A stretch of 64,000 nucleotides of DNA from Chytriomyces cf. hyalinus JEL632 (GCA_025435555.1 JAIWWG010000050.1:1-64000); one strand, 5' to 3'. Positions 30,160 to 42,394 are shown, numbered from the stretch's first letter. Notes: a model not told the origin generated them from the sequence alone. Numbers and translations are program-made.

Positions 30160-31202
30160 TCATTTCCTGTGTTTAAACGCTGTCTTTTTTGAACGAGTGC
30201 CGGAAATATTTACCTGTATAAACACGTGTCTTTCGTTGCTAATTCCAAGCAGGCAAAACCTCAATTTATTCATCATCGCATTTCTGATGGCAAAATCCAA
30301 CTCAGGTAAGTTGATGTAGTCTGTCAACAGCTGAGGTACCATAAGGTGACCCTTGGCCTAATTAAATCTTGTTACGCAGACAGCTTGGTACGCTGCCTAT
30401 TAACCGGAGAGTAAAATATTCGATGAAAGCTTTTGTCTTCTGATTTGTTCTAGGTACGGTGCCAGCTCCACCTCATGGATACGCCATTAATTCCTTTCAC
30501 CACTTTCCCTGTTTTCTTTCCACGCCCTGATTCTCCGTACATACCACCATTCGTCGAATGTTTCACACTTGTACACCAAACCACCCTTCCCTCTGCCTTT
30601 TTCCAGGTGCCAAGCTCCCTCATATTCGCGCGACTGGCAAATAATCGCTTGGCACCCACAAACTCGTCTAATAGTATGTAGCATAATGTACTCACAGAAT
30701 TAAGTTCATGTCCATTTTCTGCAGGTCATATGGATCACCGTCCACGTGAATCACGAGAGCGCACATTAAACACCACCGGCGTCCACGACATATGCAAATG
30801 CGGTGTGATCCGCACCAGTTCGTAAGATCTGCCCGTGACATCTGCGCGTTCGTGTAATGGTGCTTCTTACCAATTCTCACATAGGACCGGCTTCTCCTCA
30901 GCTGCAACTTAGATGGCATTTTTCAACAATAATGGATTAACAGGGCATGTTTACCAGAAATCAAACCGGCTCAACACATACTTTTCAACCCCCAAACATT
31001 ACCTCGTACGTTCCCAGTGTTGTTTTTGGCGTAACCTCGTCTGCACATGTTGGCTCCGGTGGAATCAGCCAATGCACCACCTATACCATGTACTGTCGTT
31101 GCTCCTTCACCACAAACATCCGCCCATCCATCAATATCTGATATGAATCGTTTTCTATCACGACTCACTTGCTGCAAAATAACTATCTCCAGAAACCATC
31201 AT
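30160..31202 (-). CDS. Putative multi-exon gene, left arm of a head-to-head pair
   Basis: A chain of good coding segments on the minus strand can be joined with canonical splice sites. From an ATG at 31202: VSGDSYFAA, then IDGWADVCGEGATTVHGIGG, EEKPVLYVTGRSYELVRITP, HLHMSWTPVVFNVRSRDS, EFVGAKRLFASRANMRELGT, ELAPYLEQIRRQKLSS and HLMVPQLLTDYINLPELDFA followed by NKLRF, ending near 30160. The frame joins are consistent, but the model is by eye. No family was recognised. The LPELDFAI...NKLR segment recurs in the divergent neighbour, suggesting paralogy. Confidence 0.4.
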
Positions 31203-31246
31203 TATCCACTGCTCCCGGCGAACCTTCCATCAAGACAGCAAAACTC

Positions 31247-31992
31247 ATGCGCACAGCTGTTTCTTCCGCATCATTAAATAAAGTTCGCATCGGCTATGTT
31301 CACTGACAAACAACCGACAAACAAGAGGGACCCGACGCGAAACAACAGTGTTTTCAGCATTTCTTTTTCTCTGATCGGGGGATCGAAACGGAGGAAGGGA
31401 GCTCTTAGTGATTGCAAGTTCGTGTCTTCTAATTGACAGAACCTACCTGCGTTGGATTTTGCCATCGACGTGAATGGCAGTGACAGAGGGACGAAAATGA
31501 AAGCGATGTGGAGCACGATGATTAATAAATTGAGGCTTTCGTACTTGTATTTGTCAAAAGAAGCGGGTTTATACTGCAACTGGGTGAGTATGACGGATCT
31601 CTTCTCGTTCGTTGCTTCGTCGGTTGCCTGTGTTCTTTCACTCAGAGGATTTGCATTTCGGAAGCCGCAAAAAATCGTGAGTAGTGCGAAGCATGCATGC
31701 AGCGTCACCTCCCACACCATCCATCCCAACGGCCCAGACCACTCGCTCGCATCAACATACCATCCAATGCGACAGCAGAGCAGTTTCGAATATTCGGATA
31801 GAGCGGCAACTTGAGTGTGATGGATGTGTTGTGATGATGTGTCAAGGTGGCTCAGTCGAATTACATTGTCGCCTTGGGCCAATCAAACATCGTCAGTCTC
31901 TGCACGTGCACGAACGACAGCTTCATACGCTTCAGACTGTCACAGCGAACCCTCTACTCTCGCCCTCATGCAACATATACCTCTTAACTTGA
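31247..31992 (+). CDS. Putative multi-exon gene, right arm of a head-to-head pair
   Basis: The ATG at 31247 opens RTAVSSASLNK, ending at a GTTCGC donor. After an acceptor TTGACAG come NLPALDFAIDVNGSDRG, MINKLRLSYLYLSKEAGLYC and a GTGAGT donor; then RICISEAAKN; then IRIERQLECDGCVVMMCQGG to the stop at 31992. Phases agree. Its start is 45 bases from the divergent start at 31202, and the DNA encoding LDFAI and NKLR matches the neighbour in inverted orientation. Function unknown. Readings on the opposite strand are also open over part of this stretch, so confidence is limited. Confidence 0.4.
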
Positions 31993-32076
31993 CGAATGTC
32001 ATTCTAATCCCATTTCTCTCTCCGAATCTCAACTCCTAAACGCGCGATCGCATTCAAACCGTAATCAGATCTAAAA

Positions 32077-32784
32077 ATGGGCAAAGAGTGAGTTGCGCGA
32101 CGGATTTCATTTGAACCTGGAACGAAGATCTGACTCATCTTTACCTCAGATCCAACCTCCGTTCCCAGAAGCGCCTCGCTGCTGCCGTGCTCAAGTGCGG
32201 TCAGCGTAAGGTGTGGCTCGACCCTGCTCAGCTCACTGCCCTGGCTGCGGAGAACTCCCGCAAGGGAATTGCCAAGCTCGTCAAGAGCGGTGCCATCATC
32301 AAGAAGCCCGACAATGCCCCATCCCGCTTCCGTGTCCGTGAGCACTTGGCTTCCAAGCGTCTTGGACGTCACACCGGAACTGGTACGTCTTAAAAAAAAA
32401 CGATGGCTTGATGAGTTTCGACTGACCTTCAAATTTCTGCACCCCAAAGGTAAGCGTCACGGTACCGCTGAGGCCCGTATGCCAACCACCGTCCTCTGGA
32501 TGCGCCGCCAGCGTGTTCTCCGTCGTCTTCTCCGTAAATACAGAGAGTCTGGAAAGATCGACAAGCACCTCTACCACGTCCTGTACCTCAAGTGCAAGGG
32601 TAACGTGTTCAAGAACAAGCGTGTTTTGATGGAGTTCATCCACAAGGCTAAGGCTGACAAGACCCGTGCCAAGATGATCGCTGACCAAGCCGAAGCCCAC
32701 CGTAACCGCACCAAGGCTGCCCGTGAGCGTCGTGCTGAGCGTGTTGCCTCTAAGAAGGAAGCACTCTTTGCCGAAGCTAAATAA
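32077..32784 (+). CDS. RPL19: Cytosolic ribosomal protein eL19
   Basis: Three exons: an 11-base exon (ATG GGC AAA GA, 32077-32087), 32150-32382 and 32450-32784. The product reads [81 protein letters not shown] and a basic helix tail. It matches eL19 throughout. eL19 is a 60S protein whose C-terminal helix forms a bridge to the small subunit. Codon use is strongly biased (CGT, AAG, ATC, GGT), as expected for a highly expressed gene. The tiny first exon is typical of fungal ribosomal protein genes. Confidence 0.97.
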
Positions 32785-33033
32785 GTCATCTGTTTGGAGA
32801 TGTCGTGTGTGGGAGTGTGGACCTGTTTTTAATGGAATATTTTAGTGGTCTTTTGTTATAAAGCAGTGGCGGGAGGGGAGATGGCAGAAGCATTGCACGT
32901 TCACACCTGTACGTGCTGATTCTGGGAATTTGTTTACCAATTAAACAACATGCAGTGAACTATCGGAAATACTTGTCTTCTTAAATTTGCTTTGAAATAT
33001 TTGAGTATTAGTCCAGTTTTCGACGCGCAGCAC

Positions 33034-36000
33034 ATGACGAATGGAGGAAGCGGGTTCCAGTGGTCCTTCGATACAGATGCGGAAGGAGGTGAGGGATTCA
33101 TGGGAACTGTTATTGTGAAAGACGTGTCGGAGGCGAGAGCGACGACAGGAGAGAAGTCGGCGGGCCACCGACTACGAAGCCTCTTTGCACCCGAGGACGC
33201 GTACACAGCGGAGGGGTTCGAGCGAGGCAGAACTGGAAGCGGCGCTCGTGGGTCGGCATCAACCCTGTTCCAAGCCCTGTTTACAACTTCAACGGACCAG
33301 TTTGACACGGCGACACGTTCAACCCTGGCGGACATTCTGGCTGTAGCAGAGACACGCGAAGGATCCAATGAGGCTTGGAAGCAACCCGCGGAAGGTTTTG
33401 CCGCCTTGATCTCCTTCGCAGTGTTGGTGCAGTGTACTCACTGGCCTTGTTTTAGACCCGCCAGCGATGCAGCAGCAACAACCGCGGTCTCCATATCCAG
33501 ACCATATTGACGATGTATTGGATAACGTGCAGCCCGTGCAACAGTCATTCCATCAAATCACTTTGTCCGATTCATGTCTGAATGCTGCACATTCAGATTT
33601 CGACGGAAAACCGGATCTCACCAATGCATCCCCACAACCCATGCAGCCCATGTCGTCCTCATTTGCGCACCCTGGAGGATTTGAAGATCAAAAGATGGAG
33701 GAAGAAGAAGAAAGAGAGCAGCGGCGCCGTGAAGAAGAAACACACTCCAAAGCCAACACCTCGCCACTTGTTCCATCACAACAGCAGCAACACGGTGCGC
33801 ATTCAATTCAATCATCAAACTATCAGCGTCCGAAAAACTTGTTTGAAATTCGAAACATGAACGTTCACTCCAAAAAGGCGTTTTCCGCATTGATGCAGAA
33901 AATGGGAGCTGCGTGTAATATGCGATATAACCAGGAACTTCAGTGTTGGGAGGAAAATGGGGAAATTTCTGCCGTTGCGGCTGCTGCGGATGGAGAGGTT
34001 GCTGTGCACGATTTGGACGTTGACACTGTCTCACCCGAGAATAAGAGCATTTTACGTGAAGATTACGGATGTTTTGAAAGGAGGATAACACATGCAAACA
34101 CCCGAAACGCGCCGACAGAGAGGGAAACGTCTGAGGAGCCATGCGGAAGCGTGATTGAACGGGATCTTCATTTGAATCCAAAGATCAGTCCAGTTGATTT
34201 GGTCAGTGTCCAAGAGGGCGCCAGCAGTAACTCAATATTGCAAGGACCTGTTGATCCACCTGCCCGGCCTCAAAGTCACTTTGCGGAAGTTCAAGATGTG
34301 AACGATTTTGACGACCTTGACAATGATTTTTCGTTCGGCAGCGTTGTTGACCAGAGCAGCGTCATTCTTACGGAAAATAATCCTGAACTTCAGGCTGTCA
34401 ACTCAAATACGAGCAATCGCGAGCAACCCAAGTCTCCAAAAAATGTCAAAGATCTTGGGTCTTCAAAGTCTACGCACCTACACCTTCAGCCGTTGAAACC
34501 TCCCCAGACACCGTTTTTGCAGCAGCGGAAATCAAAGGGATCTGCTGTTGAAAGTGACGCATGGCCTGACCACTTTGCCAGAAAGGCGAGCAATGCCGCT
34601 CCGGCGCAACAAATTGAAGGTGAGTGATGACAAATACATTGAGTTAATGTTTTAAAACTCATGATATTCCATGGTTAGAAGATAGACTGATGGGATTAAG
34701 TTTCCTTGACGGCATAGACAGCGTAATTGAATTCTATTTCGGCGGTATCACACGAATAACGATGAAAAACTCACGTTTTTTATATTTTCAGGCCATCAAC
34801 TCGCTGGACGAGATACAAATCCCCGGAGACAATAATGTGCCAGTTTCTGCAGTAGATACGACTAAGCCCAATGAGCGACAACAAGAACCCTTTAATTCTC
34901 CCCTACCGCCTTTCAGGCAGCAATCTCAGACTATTTACGAGGGAAGGGTGGTTACGGCTGGCTCTCAAGATACTGCGGCTCAATATATTTTGGGGCAAAT
35001 TGAACCTGATCAATCGAAATGGAATCGAATGCTGGAACTCAACATGGATAACTGTAATTTATGCGATTTGAAAGGGCTTAACCAGTTGGCCAGCAACGTC
35101 ATGTGGCTGTCTGTTTGTCGAAATCAGATTGTTTATTTTGATGGAGCTCCCCAGTTTCTCACCACTTTGATTGCGACCCACAATCGGTAACGCTGACGAC
35201 TTCCTGCTGCTGTTATGCTGATACGATATTCGCTTTTTTTTCTCTTTTCCCAGAGTTTCCAATATTTCAAGTTTCTGTCACCTCAAAAGCTTGAAGCATG
35301 CAGACTTGTCGTCAAATAACCTTTCCGATGTGGAATCCTTGAAAAAAATGAAGGCTCTTACAGAACTGAATGTTTCCAAAAATTCCATCACTGCACTTCA
35401 TTTGGCAGCGGGAGATTTGTGAGTGATTTATACTCGTTTAGTTCGACCATGGCGTTAAAATCTTGGATATACTTCAGCGAATCATTGTCATCGTTGGACC
35501 TTTCTAATAATCAGCTGCGTAGCGTCTCAATATCTGAGGCCGCGGCACCTAATTTACTCTCTTTGTACATTGGTGAAGTCTTTTTTATCATCTCCTTTTA
35601 TTTTTCCATTTCCAGGCTGATACAGGGTGCCTTTTTTCAGAGCATAATGTTATATCACAACTCCATATTGAGTCCAGCTCACTACGAAAACTGCACGTTG
35701 AAAATAATCAACTGTCAGCAAGTATTGATTTGCAGCATTGCAGACAACTTAAAGTGTTGAATCTGGGCGAAAATCTTTTGGATTCCGTCCCTGAACTCTT
35801 GCCCCGAATGGTGGAGGATGTTTATATGCATCAGCAGATGGAGAGCACGAGGTGGGGCAACTTGAGGATTGATTGATTTGTAGAAAAGCAGGTGTTGAAG
35901 AATTTTGTTCCCAGATTCACCAGGCTGTGCGCTTTAGAAAGTCACTTTGTTTGCTTAAAGACGATTAATGTGTCAGGTTGGTGTCTCTGCATTTTCCCCA

Positions 36001-36811
36001 TCGTTGGTTTTACCAATTTAGCTGATTTCATTCGTGCAACCCCAGGATGCAGTCTTGACTCCTTGAACATATTCCTGGCGTGTCGAGGTACTCTGACAAC
36101 TCTTGTTGCAAGAAAGTGCAGTGTTAGACGGCTACCGGGGGAGTTTGCAAGCTACATGGAGTGTTTGAGAAACTTGAAACTTTCGGGAAATCAGGTTGGA
36201 CTGAATGAATTTCCCTTTTTCCGAACATGGATAATTGAATGCATTGATAGATATCGGACATTACAAACATCAAACACATGCAATCACTGATAAGCCTAGA
36301 CTTGCGGTTTAATGACATTACCAACTTCAAGCATGCTATTCGGGCACTTCAGCATCTGGTGTATCTTGAAACTCTTGATTTAAGATATAACCCCATCACC
36401 GTGAGTTTTTATGAGGAATCACCAGCAAACCTTTATCTGAACAAGGGCCAACCTTCTGGTAAAATGGCCGAATCTGTCAATGGTGCCGGTGGTCTTGTTG
36501 GAAGCACGTCTCCAGAAATGTCTAGACCTGCGCGGGAAAGACGTGCTACCGGTGGGAGTCTTGATGCCAAAGTTGGAAGAGGCATTATGGAAGACTCTGC
36601 GGCATCTGTAGTGGCGTTTGCGGTTTCTGATAAGGAATTCAAGCGGAGTTTGAGTGACGAAGTGTTTGTCAAGCGGCATTGCTACCGAGCCTTGCTTGCT
36701 AAAAATGGATTGAGAGTTTTGGATGGAATTGTGGTGGATGGGAGAGAGCGGCGTAAAGGGGACACTTGTTTGAAAGTTTTGGGTAAACAGCTTTCGGGCA
36801 GTAAGAAATGA
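33034..36811 (+). CDS. CDC11: Cdc11/Nud1-like leucine-rich-repeat spindle-pole scaffold
   Basis: Start ATG at 33034 (MTNGGSGFQWSFDTD). The N-terminal half is a long disordered region with polar, acidic and Gln-rich blocks. From about 34980 a leucine-rich-repeat domain begins: KWNRMLELNMDNCNLCDL, GLNQLASNVMWLSVCRNQIV, HLKSLKHADLSSNNLSDVES, SSLDLSNNQLRSVS, SLISLDLRFNDIT and YLETLDLRYNPITV. It ends YRALLAKNGLRVLDGI plus a basic tail. This N-disordered/C-LRR layout and the LRR capping motif match S. pombe Cdc11 and S. cerevisiae Nud1, the SIN/MEN scaffold that recruits kinases at the spindle pole body. Exons inside the LRR region are many and short; borders between 35400 and 36290 are approximate. 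Confidence 0.7.
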
Positions 36812-36923
36812 ACATCATCATCTGACATGCTCGTGCTTTATGTCTTGCACTTGGCTGCCTGTGTTGGTTGGGTGAGTATTGTGCGTATTGGATGCTAGCC
36901 CAGCCTCTTGTTCTTGGGGGATG

Positions 36924-37120
36924 GTGGTTGGTTGGTTGGTTGGTGGGGCACGCTTGCTTGGCTGGCTGGCTGGCTGGTATATCACCTTTCTCTAAATTTT
37001 CTCAAAAGAGCCACACAAAACTTTGAGCAACGCACCAAAGTTTTGGGTTCCATTTGTCCAAACTCGAAAAGAAAAAAGGGGGGTCAGCGAGTCTGTCTGT
37101 CTGTCTGTCTGTCTGTCTGG
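36924..37120 (+). repeat. Microsatellites: (TTGG)n, (GCTG)n and (TCTG)n
   Basis: The intergenic stretch 36812-37157 holds TTGG repeats at about 36926-36944, GCTG repeats at 36956-36977 and TCTG repeats at 37091-37119. No gene is visible in the rest of the gap, which should include the 3' end of the scaffold gene and the promoter of the Ecl1-like gene. Confidence 0.85.
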
Positions 37121-37157
37121 GACGTGGGTTTACACTGCTACTGTTGTCTTAGCAAGA

Positions 37158-37928
37158 ATGGAGTACATGATTCAGTGGTGCCTTGTCTGCGAGCGTCGCT
37201 TGGAGGTGAGCATACATACATCCAGCCATCGTGTCCCTGTTGTTTGTTGCGAGGGAAGGATGTAGGAGACAGGTGTGGATACTGGCATGCCGTCTCTCTC
37301 GGAGAGTTTGATGGTATGGGGCGTGCTTGGCTGTCCTGGTGACTAACACTGCAAACTCTTTCTTCTCCAGCACCAAGGCCTTTACTGCTCTCCCGAATGT
37401 CTCAGCAAGGACTTTGTTGTGATGGGCGTCGAGCAAAAGCTGCCGGCCAGGACGTCGGCGGCAAAAACCAACCGCGTTCTATCGCAAACAACTGCAACTG
37501 TTCCGGCCAAAAATATGGAATTGGCCGCATTACTCCGCATTCGAACCAACCCAACTCGGCAGCGGTCTTACTCCATCGGCGAAATGGCCGCCAATGCCCT
37601 CCCCGCGAAGACCACCACCACCACTGTCGCAGCAGGGTCAAACACTTCCACCATCGAAAGCATGAACTCCCTCCCCTTTCTCGAGCGCATGTCTGCATCA
37701 CGCGCGTCTATGAATCTGAAAACGGTGGTCAGCGCTCCGACTGTTCATGAAATGCAGCAGAGGATATTGTGTCCTGCATTTTCGCTCGAGTTTCAGTCAC
37801 GACGCGTATTTCACCAACCTGCTCCCTCATCCAATGCGTCCCTCTACTCGTCGGTTACCGTTTGTGCCTCAGAAGCAGAAGAGGATCTGGGCTCTTCGGA
37901 CATGGCCGCCGAGGCCTTCAACATTTGA
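37158..37928 (+). CDS. ECL1: Ecl1-type zinc-binding life-span regulatory factor
   Basis: Two exons (37158-37205, 37371-37928). The N-terminus reads MEYMIQWCLVCERRLE, then HQGLYCSPECLSKDF. This is the C-x2-C...C-x3-C zinc site of the fungal Ecl1 family (life-span regulatory factor), which always lies at the extreme N-terminus. The rest is Ser/Thr/Ala-rich and unconserved. Ecl1 proteins in S. pombe extend chronological life span and respond to zinc, sulphur or amino-acid starvation. The intron splits the zinc knuckle between its two cysteine pairs. About 200 residues, longer than the 80-residue S. pombe proteins but normal for filamentous fungi. Confidence 0.85.
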
Positions 37929-38261
37929 CTCATTTTCGGACATGCCTTTTTGTCTCTCGTTTTTTTTGACCGGTTCTCCTCCTCTCATGCAATGCAGCAC
38001 GCGTTTGCTTCGTTTCTCCGTGAATATAAACGATTGATCAAGTATTTATCCGTCAGTAAACGAGGCTATTTTCTCCATCCCATTAAACATCGAAACAACC
38101 CGTGTGTAGTACCGCCAACAGCCGTGCTGTGTTTGGCCCAAGTTTTTTACAACGTTTGGGCAACAGAAGGGTTCAGAAAAGTTGGCAAATAATTTTGCAA
38201 GGAAAACGTTGGGCACCCAAGCACCAGCAAGACAAACCGCTCCTCACAATACAAGAGCGCC

Positions 38262-40350
38262 ATGATGGGACAACCAACGCAGCCCAATTCTTCAAAGGTG
38301 TTGCTGAAGCAGGATCAAGGACCCGAATCGACCCGAGATACCGTCCCTCAGCCTGACTCTGGATCGAACTCTCAGGCGGCGGCTCAGTCACTCGAGGCCG
38401 GAGAAGTGCTGATCGCGCAGCTGCGTGCGCTCGAGGTACTTTTGCGCGAAGCCAGTTTCTTTTTATTGTTCCCTCCCTTGCCTTTTATTCTTTTTTTGTA
38501 ACTCGAATCTCCATTTCCTGGGGTCAATCCAACAAAACAGCTGCGTGCGTCCGAATACAACAACCTTGCTCAGAAAATATACAACGAAGAACAAGCATGC
38601 AGAAAGGAACTTGAAGTGCAGCGGAAACTCGTGAAATCGTATTTGGCCGACGCTACAAAAGTCCTTTCGGGCGCCGAAGCCGCGCGCGCGCTGCGACTGC
38701 AATCGCCACAGCAAAGCGCTCCTTCGAAGGGTGTCTCTGAAGATAACTCAAAAGACGAGGAAGATGGTGATGACGATGATGACGCCGGGCCAGTGATCAA
38801 ACACAAAGTGTCACCAATTCAAATCGCTCCGGTTTCACCCACCATCGAATATACTGGAACGGCAAGGAAGAACAGCGGGTCTACTGTCAAAACAGGCTCA
38901 AGTTCAAACGTTGCTCCTGTCGCGGGTAGTTGGGATGAATGGGACGAGCTGGAAGATGTTATCGGACTGATTCAAAAAAGAATTTCGCGCGTTGATTCAC
39001 TCCTACCGCGTAATGCAAAGTATGTGATTCATAGTTTGGATGAAGTCTGCACAATTTCTGTTTGTTCTGACCTCCGCGTTTTTTTTTTTTGGCAAGGCTA
39101 ATACTCCGGCTTGCGTTGGGCAACTCTGCGCCTTTCACTCTGCGCCCTGTCGGCCACCGATTGAACTACAAAAAAGAAGTCGAGTCGTTCAAGCTGCGAT
39201 ACACCTTCTTCCTTCTTGTAACTGCCTCTTGCTTTTCATGAAAATATTCGTCGCTAATCAAAACATTTGTATTCAAGGCGCTTATCTTTATATCTCTTTT
39301 GCTCTCACCGACTCGCCAGCCGACTTTAACGACTTTATTTGATTCGCTGTTTTTATTTGCCTCTGTCTGTGAGTTGCAAATGAGAGTTTGGATGTTAGAC
39401 TTGCAACTGACCGGTTCTGGAATGTCTTCTTTTCACTCACCCCCGATCAGATTACTACTCTACTTTAACTCTTCGGGAACACATTCTCTACGTCAACGGC
39501 TCCAAAATCACGTTTTGGTGGTTCCTTCACCACTACCTTTCCATCTTCATGTCCTCAATCATCCTGATCACCCCCCACAGCATGAGCACAACGTACCCTC
39601 AGTACCGTACACAGTTTCTCTGGTTTTGCGCGTATCTTGGGGGTGTTCAGTACCTGCAGTATCGATACCAGAGGGAGCGGCTGTATGTATTGGTTTCGCT
39701 GGATCGAGCAGAGCGCATGGATCTTGTTGCTGGAGATGGTGTATTTGGCGGAGGGTTGGATGGATGTGGTCGAGAAGGTGGCGTAGGGCGATGGGGGCAT
39801 GTCTTGTTGCCGTTTTTGGTAGTGGGACAAGTTTGGCAGATGGTAAATGGTGTCAAATGTATTACACTGTTTAAGGATGTGTTTGAGGGCGGACGAGATA
39901 TGGGCAAGGAGTGGCATGTAAGTGGATGCTCCGCACGATGCTATCCAAGTTGTCAAAAGTCACTTACAAATCCTCTTTGTCAAAATTTCTTTTTGCCTTG
40001 TTCAGGTTCTTGTGGTTGGCATTTTGTTTGCAGTGCTCGGTATTGGTAACATGATTACGACATTTTGGTCATTTTTCAGCCCTTCACGTGAAGGCAAAGT
40101 GGGAAAGAATGGTGCCCGGAGCCCCGATTCGCCAATGACTTTGGGAGGATCCGGAAGCAAAGGCTTGTCTGCGCATTCGTTGAGTTCCGGGAATCTGACG
40201 CGTCTGAGTGGTGTACACATGCCGCTGCGTGGATCGGGCGGAAGCGGAGTCAACTTGCGAACTGTCACGGGTCACTTGGACGACAGCGGTGGTGGTGGTG
40301 GTGGAAGCTTTGGCGTCAGAAGAAGAGTTTCGGGCGTGTCGAAGGAGTAG
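38262..40350 (+). CDS. TMEM120: TMEM120 (TACAN/TMPIT)-like membrane protein
   Basis: An N-terminal coiled coil (IAQLRALE, LRASEYNNLAQKIYNEEQ, RKELEVQRKLVKSYL) is followed by an acidic disordered insert. The conserved six-helix domain then reads LGNSAPFTLRPV, YKKEVESFKLRYTFFLL, YYSTLTLREHILYVNGSKIT, FWWFLHHYLSIFMSS, QYRTQFLWFCAYLGGVQYLQ, RAERMDLV, LLPFLVVGQVWQM and KEWHVLVVGILFAVL. This matches TMEM120A/B, a nuclear-envelope/ER protein family with an ELOVL-like fold that binds coenzyme A; a mechanosensitive role has been debated. A Ser/Gly-rich C-terminal tail is extra. Exon borders near 39240-39350 are uncertain. Confidence 0.88.
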
Positions 40351-40597
40351 CCCCTTTTTTTGGAAGCTTGAATTTGCTGCAAAAAACATGACCGACAACA
40401 GACTTGCTGCTCAGACGGAGGGACCTTTTATCGCTCTACTTTTATGTTAAAAAACAGTATACTATAAATGTATTTGCAACTTTAAAAGTGATTGAACACT
40501 TATCCAAAGTCCACACCCCCCAGAAGAAAAAATGAGAAAAAAATGAGAAAAAATATCGAAGAAAGAAAGAGACAGATCTGCCCTCGAGAAAGAGCGT

Positions 40598-42312
40598 TCA
40601 GTCCAACAAAGGATGCTTCACACATTCCACGCCCATCTCTGCAACCCAAGCACTGTTGCAAAAGCCTTGAGCGCTCATCCTATCAAAGGGGTCTGATTTC
40701 AACAGCGCCGCAACAGTCTCCTTCCCAAGCACGCTCATCTCCTTCCAAACAATAGCATCAGGGTGATCAATATCCATCGGCAGCCGAACATCAGCAACAC
40801 ACGGAGGCCGTCTTAAAAGCATATGCAACGCGTAATAACCCAGTCCATACGCATCACTTGCCGTTGTGAAACGAGCGCCGTCCAAGATTTCTGGAGCAAT
40901 GTGGGCGGGGATTTCTGGGAAGGGAGCGCCGAGACGGCCCGAGTTTCTTGTGTAATTTGCGATTCCAAAGTCGGCGAGGACTGGGATGGTTTCAAGTTCG
41001 CGAAGGCTTTCGTGGCCTGTGATTGCGCGTCGTAGGAAAATGTTTGCTGGGCGGGTATCCTGTATATATTGTATATTCGAAATGCGGAAAAAAATGAAAT
41101 GAGAAAAAGGAATATTGCGGTTGTAGAAACAAAAGACTTGGAAGGGGAAAAAACTCTAACTCTGTGAATGATACTCTTCGAATGCAAGTACCGCAACGCG
41201 TCAGCGATTGGGGCAATGAGCCTTGCACTTTCAGGCTCCCTGACAGCGTCAAACGCGCCTTCCATGCTCGCATCCCCGCCGTTCATGACATCGAATGCTT
41301 GGTAGACCGTGTACTGGCTCTCCCAAGCTTCCAAAAGTCGAATCACGTTTGGGTGTTTTCGGCACTCTTGCAAAATCTGAACTTCGCGGCGGAAAGATTC
41401 CACGACATGTGAATCCACAGGGCTTCCTGAGGTGGGGATCGACTTGAGCGCTCGAAGGGAAGATGTGGGTGAATGCAACCGCAACGATACTGTTCCTTGT
41501 GCACCAGCACCTTTTTTTTTTGAAGGGACAAGTTAGACAATGCTTATTCGCGACTATTGGACATGTTAAAACGAACCAATGACTTTGATAAACTTGTATT
41601 GCTTCAGTTTCAGGAAGCTTTGCGCCTCAGTTCGTCCAATGGCTTCATCTTCGTCGGTAAAGCTCATTGCAGTTGTTTGGTAATGCACAGATTCGTTCTT
41701 TGCTTGGGCTGAGGGAACTTCAAATTCTGGGGGTGGGTACGAAGGAGTGTCAAACTGAACTTGCTCAGGAAGGGGTGCATTGGGGCCAACGTCACTCTCT
41801 TGAGAGTGGTGCTCTTTGCGAGGTTTGAGGAACAAGTCAACGATGGACCAGTGATGAGAGATTTTGTTGTGGTGTTTATGGACTGGATGGAGTGGTGCGT
41901 CAAGAGAGGGCAGCTGCGAAAGGGGGCGTTCAGCCACATGATGGGCATGGTTTGCGCACGGAAGCGATTCGCCGAAATCTTCACTGGTTGTATCGAACCC
42001 ATTGTTGCGGCAAGCGAGACAGGTTTGATTGTCCGGGTCCTGTCTGCTGCTTGCTTGTTCGCTGTCATTCTTGTCACCACTGCCAACAGCATTCCCAGCA
42101 CCGTCACTCCGGCTCAAGTGTAGACGCTGGATCACGTTGAACAGAGTCCAGTGCGGCCGCTGGTGCACATGAACCTCGTCGTGGGTGTGCCACACATGGT
42201 GTGGGTCATTGTGGGACTCGCTAGAGGCATCGTCTACGCTCTCCTTCGCATACTTTGCCGCCGTTGGTGTGCTTGAGCGGAGGAACGTGTCGCCGCGTTT
42301 GATGGGGTGCAT
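40598..42312 (-). CDS. Protein kinase with Arg in the catalytic loop (HRDTRPAN)
   Basis: Three or four exons. A His-rich regulatory N-terminus (about 230 residues: NDPHHVWHTHDEVHVHQRPH, HPVHKHHNKISHH) precedes the kinase domain. Kinase landmarks are a Gly loop (VIGKGAGAQGTV), RALKSI with the ATP-anchoring Lys, FRREVQILQE (alpha-C Glu), HPNVIRLLEAWE and ALRYLHSKSIIHR|DTRPANIFL with an intron between Arg and Asp. VLADFGIAN (DFG), IAPEIL and SDAYGLGYYALHMLLRRPP complete it. The catalytic-loop Lys of Ser/Thr kinases (HRDxKxxN) is Arg here. Other catalytic residues are present, so it is probably active. Family placement was not possible. The stop falls at 40598. Confidence 0.8.
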
Positions 42313-42394
42313 TAGTGGATTGGGCGAGAGTTATTTGTGCGAATGCAATTTCAGATTTGATGTCTCCTTCTGAACACTAATCAACGGACGACAC

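Noticed and set aside
30190-30345. Resemblance of LTDYINLPELDFAIRNAMMN to the C-lobe of HECT ubiquitin ligases
   Set aside because: The spacing of Leu-Pro and Lys-Leu is similar, but the catalytic Cys is absent, no upstream HECT N-lobe motifs are visible, and the paralogous segment carries an insertion in the middle.
36908-37342. 144-codon ORF over the microsatellites before the Ecl1-like gene
   Set aside because: It is driven by Trp/Leu/Gly codons from simple repeats and overlaps the true Ecl1 first exon in another frame.
39040-39342. Independent ORF inside the TMEM120 region
   Set aside because: It covers real TMEM120 exons and introns read in part in the wrong frame; the family alignment explains the locus.
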